From CAVQYV01 sp963718295 [NCBI: uncultured Methylomirabilota bacterium] (GTDB taxonomy: Bacteria > Methylomirabilota > Methylomirabilia > CAVQYV01), in assembly GCA_963718295.1 (NCBI GenBank), contig CAVQYV010000003.1, forward strand, positions 124,001-188,000: 64,000 bases of DNA. Reading direction: 5' to 3'. The position numbers were made by a program, and so were the translations under genes. Numbering within the stretch: position 1 is the stretch's first letter; every line of letters begins with the position of its first letter. The notes below the pieces were generated by a model. The model was not told where the DNA came from. It was given only the letters and a program-made list of their open reading frames with translations, and did not search any database. Shown piece after piece: positions 54,277-64,000 of this stretch.

Positions 54277-54305
54277 ATGATAATCGGCGGACGCTTGCCT
54301 GTCAA
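54277..54305 (-). promoter_or_regulatory. Strong promoter of lpxB
   Basis: Minus-strand TTGACA (54305-54300), exactly 17-base spacer, TATCAT (54282-54277); six and five matches of six. Transcription should start around 54270, on top of the lpxB ATG. Confidence 0.85.
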
Positions 54306-54405
54306 GGAAAAGTGAGCCCTTCACCCCAAGGGCCATCTGGGTCGCTTATGCGCGTGATTCCTTAGGCTGACGCAGGCGAGATTGGCCTTCTACCTTATGC
54401 CGGAA

Positions 54406-55332
54406 TTAGAACCTCTCCTTGATCTGGCAGGCCACAATGAGAGATTTCTCCCCCTCCTCGCCCGATATCAAAGGCCTCTCCCGGTTCCGGACACAGCCGA
54501 TGAAGCTCTCCAGCTCACTCTCGAGTGGTTCTCCTTTCTCGACTGAAATCTCCTCCTTCCGAATCATAGGAATTCCATGGACGGAAAGCCGACCCGATTT
54601 TTCCCTGCGGTAGTAGGAGATCTCCTGGGTGGCATAGTTAAGGGCCAGGTAGGTATCCTCCTGGAATACTCGCAACCGCCTCATCTTTTCCACGCTCACC
54701 CGGCTGGCCGTAATATTAGCCACGCAACCCGATTCAAATTGCAGTCGAGCATTGGCAATATCCACATGTTGGGACAGCACAGAAATTCCAACCGCATTGA
54801 TATCCTTGAGCGGGGATTTTTCCAGAGTCAATACGATATCGATATCATGGATCATCAGATCCAGAACCACGTCTACGTCCGTTCCTCGATCGACGAAGGA
54901 CCCCAGGCGATGACATTCGATAAACCTGGGATCCTTGATCAGGCCCTGCAAGACCTTGAACCCATTGTTGAACCTCTCTGAATGGCCGACTTGGAAGATA
55001 CACTTCTTCGAGGAAGCGGTGCCAATCAAATCGCGGGCATCTCTCTGGTTATTGGCGATGGGTTTCTCCACCAGGACATCGACGCCCCTCTCCAGAAAGC
55101 CCCTGGCAACCGAGTAATGAGAGACCGTAGGAACCGCGATGCTCACTGCCTGTACCCTCTGATAGAGGGCAGATGAGTCCACATGGTAGGGCACCTTCAG
55201 CCTCTGCCCTATCTCTCTTGCCCGCCTTTCGTTGATATCTACCACCCCTACCAGATCTATGCCGGGCATCTGGCTGTAGATGCGGGCGTGATGCTGACCC
55301 AAATGGCCCACTCCCACCACTCCGACTTTCAA
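54406..55332 (-). CDS. Gfo/Idh/MocA-family oxidoreductase
   Basis: 308 residues. KVGVVGVGHLGQHHARIY is the NAD(P) loop, VLVEKPIANNQRDAR the EKP motif, and HDIDIVLTLEKSPL the catalytic segment of the family. In deltaproteobacterial lipid A clusters this gene lies between lpxI and lpxB; it may act on UDP-sugars (such as the GnnA step to UDP-3-keto-GlcNAc), but no GnnB aminotransferase is seen. The TTG at 55332 has GGGAGGTGG upstream; GTG at 55341 is the alternative. Confidence 0.85.
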   Translation of the reverse strand: MKVGVVGVGHLGQHHARIYSQMPGIDLVGVVDINERRAREIGQRLKVPYHVDSSALYQRVQAVSIAVPTVSHYSVARGFLERGVDVLVEKPIANNQRDARDLIGTASSKKCIFQVGHSERFNNGFKVLQGLIKDPRFIECHRLGSFVDRGTDVDVVLDLMIHDIDIVLTLEKSPLKDINAVGISVLSQHVDIANARLQFESGCVANITASRVSVEKMRRLRVFQEDTYLALNYATQEISYYRREKSGRLSVHGIPMIRKEEISVEKGEPLESELESFIGCVRNRERPLISGEEGEKSLIVACQIKERF

Positions 55333-55384
55333 CGATTCCACCTCCCGCCGGTCCTCCCCATCTGCCACGCCGGAAAGCCCTCCC

Positions 55385-56188
55385 TCAATCCGCGACGATC
55401 GAAATCCCTGCGTCCCCCGCGATCCGCAGCATCTCGTCTTTGTCCACAGCAATGACCTTCCCCGCTTCCAGGGCCAAGACGGAGGCGGATACCTCTTGCA
55501 TGACCTCCAAGGTCGACTTGCCCACCACCGGAACATCGAATCTCATATCCTGCTGAGGCTTGGCCACCTTCACCACGACGGCTCCCCGTCCTCCCCATTC
55601 CGCCCCCCGTCGGATTGCCAGGTCGGTCCCCTCTATCGCCTCCACCGCCAGTACCGCGCCATTCTTCACCACCACTGTCTGGCCAATATCCAAGCCGGCG
55701 ATGCCCCGTGCCATTCTCCTGCCAAATTCGATATCCTTCCGCTCCCACTCGCTCGGATGACGGGAGGTCAAGACACCCGGGGACACCAGGAGGCTGGACA
55801 CCAGAGAACTGCATTCTAAGATCTCAATCCCTTCCTTCCTCAGTTCTTCACAGACTCCACTCAAAATGGCGTCGTCATTCCTCTCCCTCAGGCGCACATA
55901 AAGCAGCGTAGCCCGCAGATCCGGTTTGATCTGGGAGAAAAGGTGACGCTTCTGGACCTTCCCCGCCATGACCGCCCTTTTTATCCTTTCCTTCTGAAAG
56001 GTCCTGATCAGTTTGCCCAATTCTCCGACATGGAGCCAATAGATGCAGTCTACCGCCTGCTCCAACTCCGGTGAGGCCTCCTCCTTGATGGCGACTGCCA
56101 CCACGCGGAAGCCCTCCTCCCTCGCGGCCTCGGCCACCAGGAAGGGCAATCTTCCCTCACCTGCGATTAAACCGATCCTCTCCTCCAT
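55385..56188 (-). CDS. lpxI: UDP-2,3-diacylglucosamine pyrophosphatase LpxI
   Basis: 267 residues, the DUF1009/LpxI family that replaces LpxH. IGLIAGEGRLPFLVAEAAR, VMAGKVQKRHLF, RNDDAILSGVCEELRKEG, GRRMARGIAGLDIGQTVVVKNGAVLAVEAIEGTD (positions about 55605-55706) and KPQQDMRFDVPVVG are the conserved blocks. It starts right after the lpxA stop. Confidence 0.95.
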   Translation of the reverse strand: MEERIGLIAGEGRLPFLVAEAAREEGFRVVAVAIKEEASPELEQAVDCIYWLHVGELGKLIRTFQKERIKRAVMAGKVQKRHLFSQIKPDLRATLLYVRLRERNDDAILSGVCEELRKEGIEILECSSLVSSLLVSPGVLTSRHPSEWERKDIEFGRRMARGIAGLDIGQTVVVKNGAVLAVEAIEGTDLAIRRGAEWGGRGAVVVKVAKPQQDMRFDVPVVGKSTLEVMQEVSASVLALEAGKVIAVDKDEMLRIAGDAGISIVAD

Positions 56189-56189
56189 C

Positions 56190-56969
56190 CTACTTGGTGA
56201 TCCCCCTTTTCGAAGTCCTGATGAACTCCACTAAGTGCTGAATCTCGGGAATGGGATCTATCTCCGCCTTGATTCTTTCCAGGGCCTGAGAGGTGTTGAG
56301 GTTGGATTGAAACAGGAGGTGAAAGGCCCCTTTCAATGCCTTTACTGTCCCCGGAGGGAAATCGTACCTTTTCAGGCCCACTACGTTGATTCCATAGGGT
56401 CTGGCGCGGATCCCCGAGACCATCATGTAGGGCGGTACATCCTGACCCAAGCCCGAAAAAGCCCCCACCATCGCATAACACCCAATCCGGACAAACTGAT
56501 GAATCCCCGCCAGCGCCCCCAAGTTCACGTAATCCTCAAGCAAAACGTGCCCCGCCAGTGAGGCCCCATTGGCCATGACCACCTGACTCCCCAGCACGCA
56601 GTCGTGGGCGATATGGGCGTAAGCCATGATGTAATTCCGTTCCCCGATGACCGTTCCTCCCCCTTCATCGGTAGTGCCTCGGTTGACGGTCACGAATTCC
56701 CGGACAATGGTCTCATCGCCGATCTTCAGGTGGGTCTTGTCACCCTTGTGCTTGAGATGCTGGGGGGGAGTGCCCAGCACGGCATGAGAGGAGATCTGGC
56801 AGCCGCTTCCGATTTCCGTCCACCCATCGATGATGACAAATGCGCCCACCTCCGTATCGTCACCGAGGCATACATGATCCCCAATGCAGCAATAGGGGCC
56901 TATCGCGCATCTTTCCCCGATCTTTGCGCCCGGAGCCAGGATCGCCGTGGGATGAATATTTGAACTCAA
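56190..56969 (-). CDS. lpxA: UDP-N-acetylglucosamine acyltransferase
   Basis: 259 residues, left-handed beta helix built of hexapeptide repeats ([33 protein letters not shown]). [21 protein letters not shown] holds the catalytic His, and [19 protein letters not shown] follows. It puts the first fatty acid on UDP-GlcNAc. The start is TTG, overlapping the fabZ stop as TTGA, with GGAAGGGAG just ahead. Confidence 0.96.
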   Translation of the reverse strand: MSSNIHPTAILAPGAKIGERCAIGPYCCIGDHVCLGDDTEVGAFVIIDGWTEIGSGCQISSHAVLGTPPQHLKHKGDKTHLKIGDETIVREFVTVNRGTTDEGGGTVIGERNYIMAYAHIAHDCVLGSQVVMANGASLAGHVLLEDYVNLGALAGIHQFVRIGCYAMVGAFSGLGQDVPPYMMVSGIRARPYGINVVGLKRYDFPPGTVKALKGAFHLLFQSNLNTSQALERIKAEIDPIPEIQHLVEFIRTSKRGITK

Positions 56970-57418
56970 CTCCCTTCCCCTGCCCTGCTCCGATCGACGA
57001 TCATGGTGGAAAGCTCGGCCTCCGCCACCAGGGTCCCGTCCACATAGGCCTTCCCCCTCACCCGGGCAAAGCGGGCATGGAGGCTGAGCACATCGATTTC
57101 CAAGCGAACCTGATCCCCGGGAACCACCGGCCTGCGGAATTTCGCCTTGTCGATCCCCATGAAAAACATCAACTTCTCGTCCGGCACATTCATGGACTTC
57201 TTCACCAAGACTCCCCCGGCCTGGGCCATAGATTCCAGGATCAAGACCCCGGGCATAATGGGAAGACCGGGGAAATGTCCCACAAAATAGGGTTCGTTGA
57301 TCGTCACATTTTTGAGTCCCACAATCCTCTTCCCAGGCTCCATCTCGATGATGCGATCGATCAGGAGAAAGGGATAACGATGGGGAATGAGCCGTTGAAT
57401 TTCATGGATATCCAGCAT
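56966..57418 (-). CDS. fabZ: 3-hydroxyacyl-ACP dehydratase FabZ
   Basis: 150 residues, hot-dog fold. [14 protein letters not shown], then [23 protein letters not shown] with catalytic His and Glu, and [12 protein letters not shown]. It dehydrates 3-hydroxyacyl-ACP and competes with LpxA/LpxD for substrate. ATG at 57418 has GGAGGAG eight bases upstream; a longer start at 57448 overlaps lpxD. Confidence 0.97.
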   Translation of the reverse strand: MLDIHEIQRLIPHRYPFLLIDRIIEMEPGKRIVGLKNVTINEPYFVGHFPGLPIMPGVLILESMAQAGGVLVKKSMNVPDEKLMFFMGIDKAKFRRPVVPGDQVRLEIDVLSLHARFARVRGKAYVDGTLVAEAELSTMIVDRSRAGEGS

Positions 57419-57444
57419 AAGGTCTTCTCCTCCTAAGAAATTGC

Positions 57445-58476
57445 TCACTGCCCGGATCCTTTTTTCTCCAGGTCAAGAAGGCGCTTTTCTATCGTACGAA
57501 TGGATCTTTGCATCTCCGGCACACGCGGCAGGGCAACCGCCATCCGCCTGAAGAGATTATGGGGGACCGCCGGGCTCCCCGTCACCACCGACCCCGGCTC
57601 GAGGCTCTGTCCCACTCCAGACTGGGCACCCACAATACAATCATCCCCGATCTCGATGTGCCCAATGATCCCCACCTGGCCCGCCAGGGTCACCCGATTG
57701 CCGATCTTGGTGCTGCCTGCAATACCCACCTGGGCAATCACAATCGAATCCTGGCCGATCTCTACATTGTGAGCGATTTGCACCAGGTTGTCAATCTTGG
57801 TTCCCCTCGCAATGCGAGTGTGGCCCAGGGTAGCCCGATCGATGCTCACATTTGCCCCAATCTCCACCTCGTCCTCGATGAAGATACCCCCGATCTGAGG
57901 GATTTTGTGATAGCGTCCCATCGGGTCCTTGGCATAGCCAAAGCCATCGCTCCCCAGGACCGCGCCGGAATGAATGATGACCCGATCCCCAATCCAGACC
58001 CCCTCCCGGACCGCCACCTGAGGATACAAGAGACAGTCTGCTCCTATGTGACTCCCCTGCCCCACAAAGACCTGGGGAAAGAGAACGGATCGATCGCCAA
58101 TCTCCGCATCTCGGCCCACAAAGGTGAAGGCCCCAATCGAAACTCCCTCCCCCACCCTCACCCCTTCCTCCAGGACGGCAGCAGGATGGATACCCGCCGA
58201 GGGCCTCGGTCGAGGGTGCAGGACCTCAATCGCCTTGGCAAAAGCCAAATAGGGGTTATCTGTGCGCAGAGAGGGCTTGGGGGATGGGGGATCGGCATGG
58301 GAGAGGATGATGGCCGAGGCCTCCGTTTGGTCGAGGTGCTTCAGGTAGCGGGGATGGGCCACGAAAGTCAACTCCCCTTCTTTCGCCTCGCAAATCCCTG
58401 AGACCCCTCGGATCTCCAGGTCTCCTTCACCTTCCAGTTGGCAAGAAAGCTTCTGGGCTAAATCCCTTAGCTTCAA
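57445..58476 (-). CDS. lpxD: UDP-3-O-acylglucosamine N-acyltransferase
   Basis: 343 residues: an N-terminal uridine-binding domain ([13 protein letters not shown]), many hexapeptide repeats, and the [21 protein letters not shown] region with the catalytic His, then a C-terminal helix. It adds the second acyl chain in lipid A synthesis. The start is TTG at 58476 with AAAGGGAA close by. Confidence 0.95.
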   Translation of the reverse strand: MKLRDLAQKLSCQLEGEGDLEIRGVSGICEAKEGELTFVAHPRYLKHLDQTEASAIILSHADPPSPKPSLRTDNPYLAFAKAIEVLHPRPRPSAGIHPAAVLEEGVRVGEGVSIGAFTFVGRDAEIGDRSVLFPQVFVGQGSHIGADCLLYPQVAVREGVWIGDRVIIHSGAVLGSDGFGYAKDPMGRYHKIPQIGGIFIEDEVEIGANVSIDRATLGHTRIARGTKIDNLVQIAHNVEIGQDSIVIAQVGIAGSTKIGNRVTLAGQVGIIGHIEIGDDCIVGAQSGVGQSLEPGSVVTGSPAVPHNLFRRMAVALPRVPEMQRSIRTIEKRLLDLEKKGSGQ

Positions 58477-58501
58477 TTCCCTTTACCTGAACCCTGACAA
58501 A

Positions 58502-59041
58502 TCATTTGGTCTTGGCATCAAATAAGGCAAGGATTTCCTTCGTCAAATCAATTTCATCCGCGGAGAAGACGATATTGCTCTGCCCCCTTTCAAGGATGAG
58601 GGTATACCCCTTCTGCTTTCCGTAACCTTGGATGAGGGCCGAGAGATCTTTCAAAAGATCCCGGATGAATTCTCCTTCTTTCTTCTGCAATTCACGGTTG
58701 AAGTCGTCATAGATCCTCTTGAGGTCTCGGATCTTGCGCTCAATCGCCTCCTGTTTCTCCTTCCGGGCTGCCTCGCTCAGGATAGAGGCCTGTTTATCCA
58801 ATTCCCGTTGAAGCTTGGCGATTTCCTCTTCCCGCGAGGTAATCTCCTTTTGTCTCAGGTCCCGCTCTGCCTCCACCTTCGCCCTCGCCTGCTTTCCCGC
58901 TTTGGATTCTACCAGAATCTTCTGGATATCCACCGTAGCCAAGCGCAAGGAATCGGCCGCCTGGGCCCCTGCAAACATTATTGCGACGAAGGTCAGTGTC
59001 GCTGCTGCCATGCCCCCCCTGAGCATCCATCGTCTCACCAT
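58502..59041 (-). CDS. ompH: OmpH/Skp periplasmic chaperone
   Basis: 179 residues. Signal peptide ending GAQA near 28, RLATVDIQKILVESKAGKQA, a long charged coiled coil (60-130) that forms the grasping arms, and a C-terminal strand (KGYTLILERGQSNIVFS). It carries unfolded outer-membrane proteins to BamA, whose gene lies 26 bases upstream on the same strand. GGAGGG precedes the ATG. Confidence 0.94.
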   Translation of the reverse strand: MVRRWMLRGGMAAATLTFVAIMFAGAQAADSLRLATVDIQKILVESKAGKQARAKVEAERDLRQKEITSREEEIAKLQRELDKQASILSEAARKEKQEAIERKIRDLKRIYDDFNRELQKKEGEFIRDLLKDLSALIQGYGKQKGYTLILERGQSNIVFSADEIDLTKEILALFDAKTK

Positions 59042-59066
59042 AACCTGCCCTCCTTGGCTGATCTAT

Positions 59067-61334
59067 TTAGAAGAATGCGCCCACCAAGAAGTGAAATTCT
59101 CCCTGGCTCTCATCCTTTTTTCTGCCTATCTTCCAACCATACTCCAGACGGATCGGCCCCAAGGGAGAGAAGAATCGCAGGCCGACCCCCGCCCCCTGCC
59201 GCATATCGGTAAGGCTGAAATTCTTCCCTTCCTCCCAGGCATTCCCTCGATCATAGAAGATGACGCCTTTGAAATTCTCGATCAGGGGAAAGATGATCTC
59301 AAAATTGAAGATCAGCTTTTTGTTTCCTCCATAGGGTTGATCATCCTCGTCTGTCGGCCCCACCTCTTGGAAGTCATATCCCCGCACCGTGGTTGGGCCT
59401 CCCAGGAAATATCTCTCCGATACCGGCAGATCTTGGCCGCCCAAGCCCTTTACGTATCCGATATTGCAATGGGCCAGACCCACAACCTTCCAGAAGAGGG
59501 GGTAATAGTAGCTGAAGTCCCCTTGCGATTTTACAAACTGATTATCCCCGCCCAGGAATCCACCCGCGTATTCGGCCGACCCCAGGATCTTCGATCCTTT
59601 GGTGGGGTCGAGGCGGGAGTCTCGCAGATCCCGATCCAACAGGAAGGTTAAGCTGCTAATGGTAGTGGTGCCCCTCTGATCTCTCACATTCTCGGGCGCA
59701 TTGGAGGAGAGGTTGTAGATCTTCACGTCCTCGTATCGATAGGTCAGATACCCCATAAGCTTCCAGTTGATGGGACGTCCGAAGGTCAGATTCCCTCCCA
59801 TCCTCATCTCGTCCCAGTCGTCGTAGTCCTGTTCCAGATTGTACAGATTGAACCCGATCGAATTGTCGGTATCATACACCCGGGGGTCAACGAAATTGAT
59901 GTTGAATCTCATGGCATACTGGGCGATCTGGGCATTCAGGGAAAGCCGCAACCCTCTCCCAAAGAGGTTGGTCTCGGCGACTTGGACCATCGCCATGAGC
60001 CCGTCCACCGATCCGTAACCCCCACCCAAAGAAAAGGTGCCCGTTAGCTTCTCTTTCACCCCCACCTTGAGGACCAGCCGATCCTCTGCGGATCCGGGCA
60101 CCGTATCCACCTTCACCTCCTCAAAGAATCCCAGGGAATTAAGGCCCTCCCTTCCCACGCGAACGGCTCGACTGTCGAAGATATCCGATTCAGCCATCCA
60201 GAACTCGCGGCGGATTACATTGTCCCGGGTGCGATCGTTTCCGGTGATCTCGATCCGCTCCACCCTCATCTGCCTTCCTTCCTGAACCGACACTTTAATT
60301 TCTACCAGAAGCCTCTCCCGGTCCGCGTCGGTTACCGGGACAGCATCGGCGAAGATATATCCTCTCTCCCCATATTTGTCTGTGATCGAGAATAGGTCCC
60401 GTTGCAGGGCTTCGTAACTGAAGACCTCGCCTTCTTTCGTCCTCAGGTCTTTCAGCAACTCCTCCTCCCCAAAAACCTGGTTGCCAGTCAGGCTCACCTG
60501 TCCCACCCGAAACTGAGACCCCTCCTGAATGTACATGGTGATTCGGATCTTTTTCTCCTGCCGATCGATCTCAACCTGCGGCTCGCCAATCTTCACATCC
60601 AAATATCCATTGTTCAGATAGAAGGCTTTGAGCCGATCTAGATCAGCCTTTAGCTCAGAGCCTTTCAACGTGCCCTGCAAGAAGAGAAATCGTTCCTTGG
60701 TCTTCATATTCTTCTTTAGCTTCCTGTCGGGGAAGGCCTTGTTACCGCTGAATATGATATCCGCGACCTTGAACTTTTCTCCCTCTTCGATCTGGAAGAT
60801 CACCTTGGCCTCTGTTTCAGAAATGGGCTCCAGCCTCGGTGAGACGACCGCCTGGTAGTAGTCTTCCTCCTCGTAATAGAGCCGAATCTTTTCCGCGTTC
60901 TGATTCAGGATGACCGGATTGGCAATGGATCCTAGGGGCAGGTCCACCTTTTCCATGATCTTCTTGGTATCCAGGGCCTTGTTTCCCTGGATCTCGATCT
61001 CTTTCACGTAGGGTTTCTCTTCGACCAAGATCGTAAGCTTTAACCCCCCCTCAAATCCCTCCCCATCCACTGAGACCTGGTCAAAATACCCCATCTTATA
61101 GAGGGTCTTCACATCCTCCCGCAGGGTCTCCACGGAGAATTCATCCCCCACCTTGGTCTTCATCTTGTAGCGGATGGTAGCTTCTTCGATTTTTTGGTTT
61201 CCCTTTATGGATATTTCTTGGATGACGATCTTCTCTGGACCAATAGCTGGCGCCAAAGCAGCAGTGGTGAGGATAAGCAGGGGCAGGAGTAAGAATGCCG
61301 TGACTAAATGGTATGTCAGCCTGAACAAAGGCAA
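59067..61334 (-). CDS. bamA: Outer-membrane protein assembly factor BamA
   Basis: About 755 residues. A signal segment (LVTAFLLLPLLILTTAALA), five POTRA domains (about 40-400; for example VIQEISIKGNQKIEEATI), and a C-terminal Omp85 barrel with ERYFLGGPTTVRGYDF and a final strand ending in GAFF (Phe end). It is the centre of the BAM complex. The start is uncertain: no ATG or GTG is in frame before POTRA1, so TTG at 61334 or 61328 is inferred; the open frame to 61427 runs through a terminator. Confidence 0.9.
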   Translation of the reverse strand: MPLFRLTYHLVTAFLLLPLLILTTAALAPAIGPEKIVIQEISIKGNQKIEEATIRYKMKTKVGDEFSVETLREDVKTLYKMGYFDQVSVDGEGFEGGLKLTILVEEKPYVKEIEIQGNKALDTKKIMEKVDLPLGSIANPVILNQNAEKIRLYYEEEDYYQAVVSPRLEPISETEAKVIFQIEEGEKFKVADIIFSGNKAFPDRKLKKNMKTKERFLFLQGTLKGSELKADLDRLKAFYLNNGYLDVKIGEPQVEIDRQEKKIRITMYIQEGSQFRVGQVSLTGNQVFGEEELLKDLRTKEGEVFSYEALQRDLFSITDKYGERGYIFADAVPVTDADRERLLVEIKVSVQEGRQMRVERIEITGNDRTRDNVIRREFWMAESDIFDSRAVRVGREGLNSLGFFEEVKVDTVPGSAEDRLVLKVGVKEKLTGTFSLGGGYGSVDGLMAMVQVAETNLFGRGLRLSLNAQIAQYAMRFNINFVDPRVYDTDNSIGFNLYNLEQDYDDWDEMRMGGNLTFGRPINWKLMGYLTYRYEDVKIYNLSSNAPENVRDQRGTTTISSLTFLLDRDLRDSRLDPTKGSKILGSAEYAGGFLGGDNQFVKSQGDFSYYYPLFWKVVGLAHCNIGYVKGLGGQDLPVSERYFLGGPTTVRGYDFQEVGPTDEDDQPYGGNKKLIFNFEIIFPLIENFKGVIFYDRGNAWEEGKNFSLTDMRQGAGVGLRFFSPLGPIRLEYGWKIGRKKDESQGEFHFLVGAFF

Positions 61335-61395
61335 TTCGGGGTGAAAGGAATTTGGATATGGCCACTGATGATCGTTCCTGCTGGCCAAGGTGCAC

Positions 61396-61420
61396 AAAAA
61401 AACCCTCTTTACAGAGGGTT
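61396..61420 (-). terminator. Rho-independent terminator of clpC
   Basis: Minus-strand AACCCTCT-GTAA-AGAGGGTT followed by a T run (seven T in total). It lies 27 bases after the clpC stop and before bamA, so bamA should have its own promoter or depend on read-through. Confidence 0.9.
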
Positions 61421-61446
61421 CAGACAAGTCGATTCGATTCTGAATG

Positions 61447-63879
61447 TCATTTCTTCGTCTCTAAAACATGGCTCAACTCGAACTGGAGTCCATCGGGGCC
61501 CAATTTCACTGAAATGGTTCCCCCTTCCGTAAAGCTCCCCTTTAACACCTTTTCGGCCATAGGGTCCTCAATATACCTTTCAATGGCCCGCCGCAGCGGC
61601 CTTGCACCATAAGTTGGATCATAACCCTTGCAGATGAGAAACTCCCTTGCCTCATCCTCCAGGCAGAGGCTGAGGTTTTTCTCCTCCAGTTGATCTTGAA
61701 TATGCCTTACCATCAGATCGATGATCTGGGCGAGATGACCTCGGTCCAGCGGGTGAAAAACAATCACCTCATCGATGCGGTTGAGCAACTCGGGGTTGAA
61801 GGTCCGTTTCAGCTCGGAAAGCACCATCTCCTTCATCTTATCATAGGGGATCCTTCCTTCCTCGCCTTTGCTGAATCCCAAGGTCGAAACGTTTCCTATC
61901 TGGCGGGCTCCAAGGTTCGAGGTCATGATCAGCACGGTGTTTTTGAAGTCGACCAATCTCCCGGTATTATCTGTGAGATGTCCATCCTCCAGGATCTGCA
62001 ACAGGACGTTGAAGACCTCGCTGTGGGCCTTCTCGATCTCATCCAGTAGAATCACCGAGAAGGGATGCCGCCTCACCTTCTCCGTCAAATGGCTGGCATC
62101 CTCATATCCCACGTAGCCCGGAGGGGCTCCTGTCAAGCGAGAAACCGAGAACTTCTCCATGTATTCGGACATATCGATCCGGATCAAGGCGTCTTCGCTT
62201 CCAAAGAGGAATTCCGCCAAGGCCTTGGCCAACTCGGTCTTTCCCACCCCAGTGGGACCCAAGAAAATGAAGGAGCCCACCGGTCGCCGTGGGTTCTTGA
62301 GGCCCGCCCTGGATCTGCGAATGGCCCGTGATACCGCTTCAACCGCCTCGTCTTGACCCACCACCCTGCTATGGAGTTCACCTTCCATGCGAAGGAGTTT
62401 CTCCGACTCCTCTTCTTCGATCTGAAAGAGGGGAATGCCGGTCCACCGCGACACCACATAGGCGATGTCTTCATCGCTAACCACGATCTTCTCTTTCGAC
62501 CGCGATTCCTTCCATCGCAGCTTCTTCTCCTCCAGTTCCGCCTTTGCCCTCCTCTCCAAATCGCGAATCCGCGCTGCCACTTCAAAGGCCTGGGTCCGGA
62601 TGGCCTCCTCCTTCTGTAATCGCAGCCTCTCCACCTCTGTCTCCAATTCCTGCAGCGGGGGGGGCAGGGTGAGGCTCTTCAACCGCGCCCTCGAAGAAGC
62701 CTCATCGATGACATCGATGGCCTTATCCGGCAGGAATCGATCCGCGATGTACCGCTGGGAGAGCCGAGCGGCGGCGGCAATGGCCTCGTCGGTAATGGTG
62801 GCCGAATGGTGGGCCTCGTATCGCTCCCGGATCTCTCGCAGGATTTTGATGGTCTCGTCGACCGAAGGGGCCTCCACCAAGATCGCCTGGAATCTCCGCT
62901 CCAAGGAACGGTCTTTCTCGATATAGCGCCGGAATTCATCCGCCGTGGTGGCCCCGATCACCTGAATTTCTCCCCGGGCCAGGGCAGGCTTGAGCATATT
63001 GGAGGCGTCGATGGCGCCCTCTGCCGCCCCTGCACCCACCAGAGTATGCAGCTCATCGATGAAAATGATGACATTCCCCGCTTGTTGGACCTCCTTCAGG
63101 ACGGCCTTCAGTCGTTCCTCAAACTGACCACGATATTTGGTGCCCGCCACCAGGGCCGCCAGGTCCAACATCACCACGCGCCTATTGAGCAAGGTCTCGG
63201 GAACATTGCTCCGCACGATCCTCTGGGATAGGCCCTCCACGATGGCAGTCTTGCCCACACCCGCCTCCCCGATCAGGACAGGATTATTCTTGGTCCTCCG
63301 GGAGAGGATCTGAATGACCCGCTCGATCTCCATGTCCCTGCCGACGACGGGATCCAGTTTCTCCTGGCGGGCCAGGCCCGTCAGATCCCGTCCAAACTCA
63401 TCCAGGGTGGGGGTACGAGACTGGGCCGTATGGCGTGAGCCCTTCTCTCCCAATAATTCCAGAGCCAAAGATCTGGCCGTGGCGTCGGTCACCCCATTTT
63501 CTTGCAGTGCCTCGGACGCGATCCCTTCACCCTCCTTGATCAGACCCAGGAGCAGGTGCTCGGTGCCAATGTAGTTATGCCCTAAAGACCTCGCCTCGAG
63601 GATGGCCAATTCCAATACCTTTTTCCCTTGGGCCGAAAAAGGAATCTCCCCCGCAGGGATTTCCTTGCATCCGATAGCGCATTCTTTCTCCACCTCCGCC
63701 TTCAGCAAAGGCATATTGAGGCCCATCTTCTTCAGGATGGCTACAGCGAGGCCGTCTCCCTCGCGTATCAAACCCAATAGGAGGTGTTCCGGGCCCACAT
63801 AGCTATGCCCCAATCGAATCGCCTCTTCGCGGGCGAAGATGATTACCTTTCGTGCCCTTTCCGTAAATCGCTCAAACAT
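61447..63879 (-). CDS. clpC: ATP-dependent Clp protease ATPase subunit ClpC
   Basis: 810 residues. Two Clp-N repeats ([30 protein letters not shown] and a second [19 protein letters not shown]; positions about 63480-63860), AAA1 Walker [10 protein letters not shown], a UVR-containing middle domain ([13 protein letters not shown]), AAA2 Walker [10 protein letters not shown] with Walker [12 protein letters not shown], and a ClpB-type small D2 domain. The UVR-type linker marks ClpC rather than ClpB or ClpA. It unfolds substrates for ClpP. Own promoter upstream and terminator downstream, so monocistronic. Confidence 0.96.
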   Translation of the reverse strand: MFERFTERARKVIIFAREEAIRLGHSYVGPEHLLLGLIREGDGLAVAILKKMGLNMPLLKAEVEKECAIGCKEIPAGEIPFSAQGKKVLELAILEARSLGHNYIGTEHLLLGLIKEGEGIASEALQENGVTDATARSLALELLGEKGSRHTAQSRTPTLDEFGRDLTGLARQEKLDPVVGRDMEIERVIQILSRRTKNNPVLIGEAGVGKTAIVEGLSQRIVRSNVPETLLNRRVVMLDLAALVAGTKYRGQFEERLKAVLKEVQQAGNVIIFIDELHTLVGAGAAEGAIDASNMLKPALARGEIQVIGATTADEFRRYIEKDRSLERRFQAILVEAPSVDETIKILREIRERYEAHHSATITDEAIAAAARLSQRYIADRFLPDKAIDVIDEASSRARLKSLTLPPPLQELETEVERLRLQKEEAIRTQAFEVAARIRDLERRAKAELEEKKLRWKESRSKEKIVVSDEDIAYVVSRWTGIPLFQIEEEESEKLLRMEGELHSRVVGQDEAVEAVSRAIRRSRAGLKNPRRPVGSFIFLGPTGVGKTELAKALAEFLFGSEDALIRIDMSEYMEKFSVSRLTGAPPGYVGYEDASHLTEKVRRHPFSVILLDEIEKAHSEVFNVLLQILEDGHLTDNTGRLVDFKNTVLIMTSNLGARQIGNVSTLGFSKGEEGRIPYDKMKEMVLSELKRTFNPELLNRIDEVIVFHPLDRGHLAQIIDLMVRHIQDQLEEKNLSLCLEDEAREFLICKGYDPTYGARPLRRAIERYIEDPMAEKVLKGSFTEGGTISVKLGPDGLQFELSHVLETKK

Positions 63880-63910
63880 GGATATTACCTCTTGGTTGGA
63901 TCCTGCTTCA

Positions 63911-63940
63911 TATATACAAAATACCTGGGGATTTCGTCAA
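63911..63940 (-). promoter_or_regulatory. Promoter of clpC
   Basis: Minus-strand TTGACG (63940-63935), 18-base spacer, TATATA (63916-63911). About 30 bases before the clpC ATG. No CtsR-type or CIRCE repeat is seen around it. Confidence 0.7.
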
Positions 63941-64000
63941 GCCCTAAACGCACCGACAAGGGATGAGAAAGACCACTCTTTAACCTGACTGCTCCATTGG

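Noticed and set aside
1-64000. Mobile elements, CRISPR arrays, prophage or integron
   Set aside because: No transposase, integrase, terminal inverted repeats, direct-repeat/spacer arrays or phage genes were found on either strand.

Overview
The window looks like a stretch of chromosome from a Gram-negative, LPS-making bacterium, most likely a Desulfobacterota (former Deltaproteobacteria) lineage or a close relative. The reasons are the conserved blocks lolB-like/ispE/spoVG/tRNA-Gln/prs/rplY/pth/rpsF/ssb/rpsR/DUF2232/rplI/dnaB and bamA/ompH/lpxD/fabZ/lpxA/lpxI/Gfo-Idh/lpxB/msbA/DUF374/waaA/lpxK/lpxL. CarD, ClpC, SpoVG and a split glycine decarboxylase accompany a full lipid A pathway. Codons are GC-rich, and TTG start codons are unusually common. 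This placement is an inference from gene order, not a phylogeny.

Layout. 1-18957 (minus strand): cysS (cut by the left edge), ispF-ispD, a PIN/TRAM membrane protein, carD, radA, then the dnaB-to-pth replication/translation block, rplY, prs, tRNA-Gln, spoVG, ispE, a LolB-like lipoprotein, a TPR lipoprotein, engB, an iron alcohol dehydrogenase and an exported superoxide-reductase-like protein. 19307-25161 (plus): a Tat-exported amidohydrolase, an M20 deacylase and both halves of glycine decarboxylase, which suggests a module that ends in glycine. 25406-32686 (plus): inositol-3-phosphate synthase, an acyltransferase (frameshifted), an MshA-like glycosyltransferase, a PIG-L deacetylase, a diacylglycerol-kinase-like lipid kinase, alanine racemase and a site-2 protease. 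32864-35149: recD2. 35452-38111 (plus): DUF5058, an unnamed membrane partner and an M20 amidohydrolase, possibly an undescribed uptake-and-hydrolysis system. 38224-43543 (minus): MTA/SAH salvage, queF, a LysM/M23 peptidase, amrB and a coiled-coil nuclease-like protein. 43522-61334 (minus): a long envelope cluster for LPS core, Kdo, lipid A, lipid A export and BamA. 61447-63879 (minus): clpC.

How the genes work together. The right third builds and exports lipid A and core: LpxA, LpxD, LpxI, LpxB, LpxK, WaaA, a damaged LpxL, a WaaF-GmhB fusion, WaaC and MsbA, with OmpH and BamA for outer-membrane protein assembly. The left third is translation, replication and isoprenoid housekeeping. The two accessory regions of most interest are the inositol/sugar cluster at 25406-29481, which resembles the first steps of mycothiol or glycosyl-inositol synthesis, and the DUF5058 system at 35452-38111.

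Data quality. Seven genes are broken by one-base indels, mostly in C or G runs, and in each case the rest of the protein continues in a neighbouring frame. This pattern points to sequencing or assembly error more than to real pseudogenes. lpxL also carries an in-frame TGA. No rRNA, CRISPR array, insertion sequence, phage gene or replication origin was seen.
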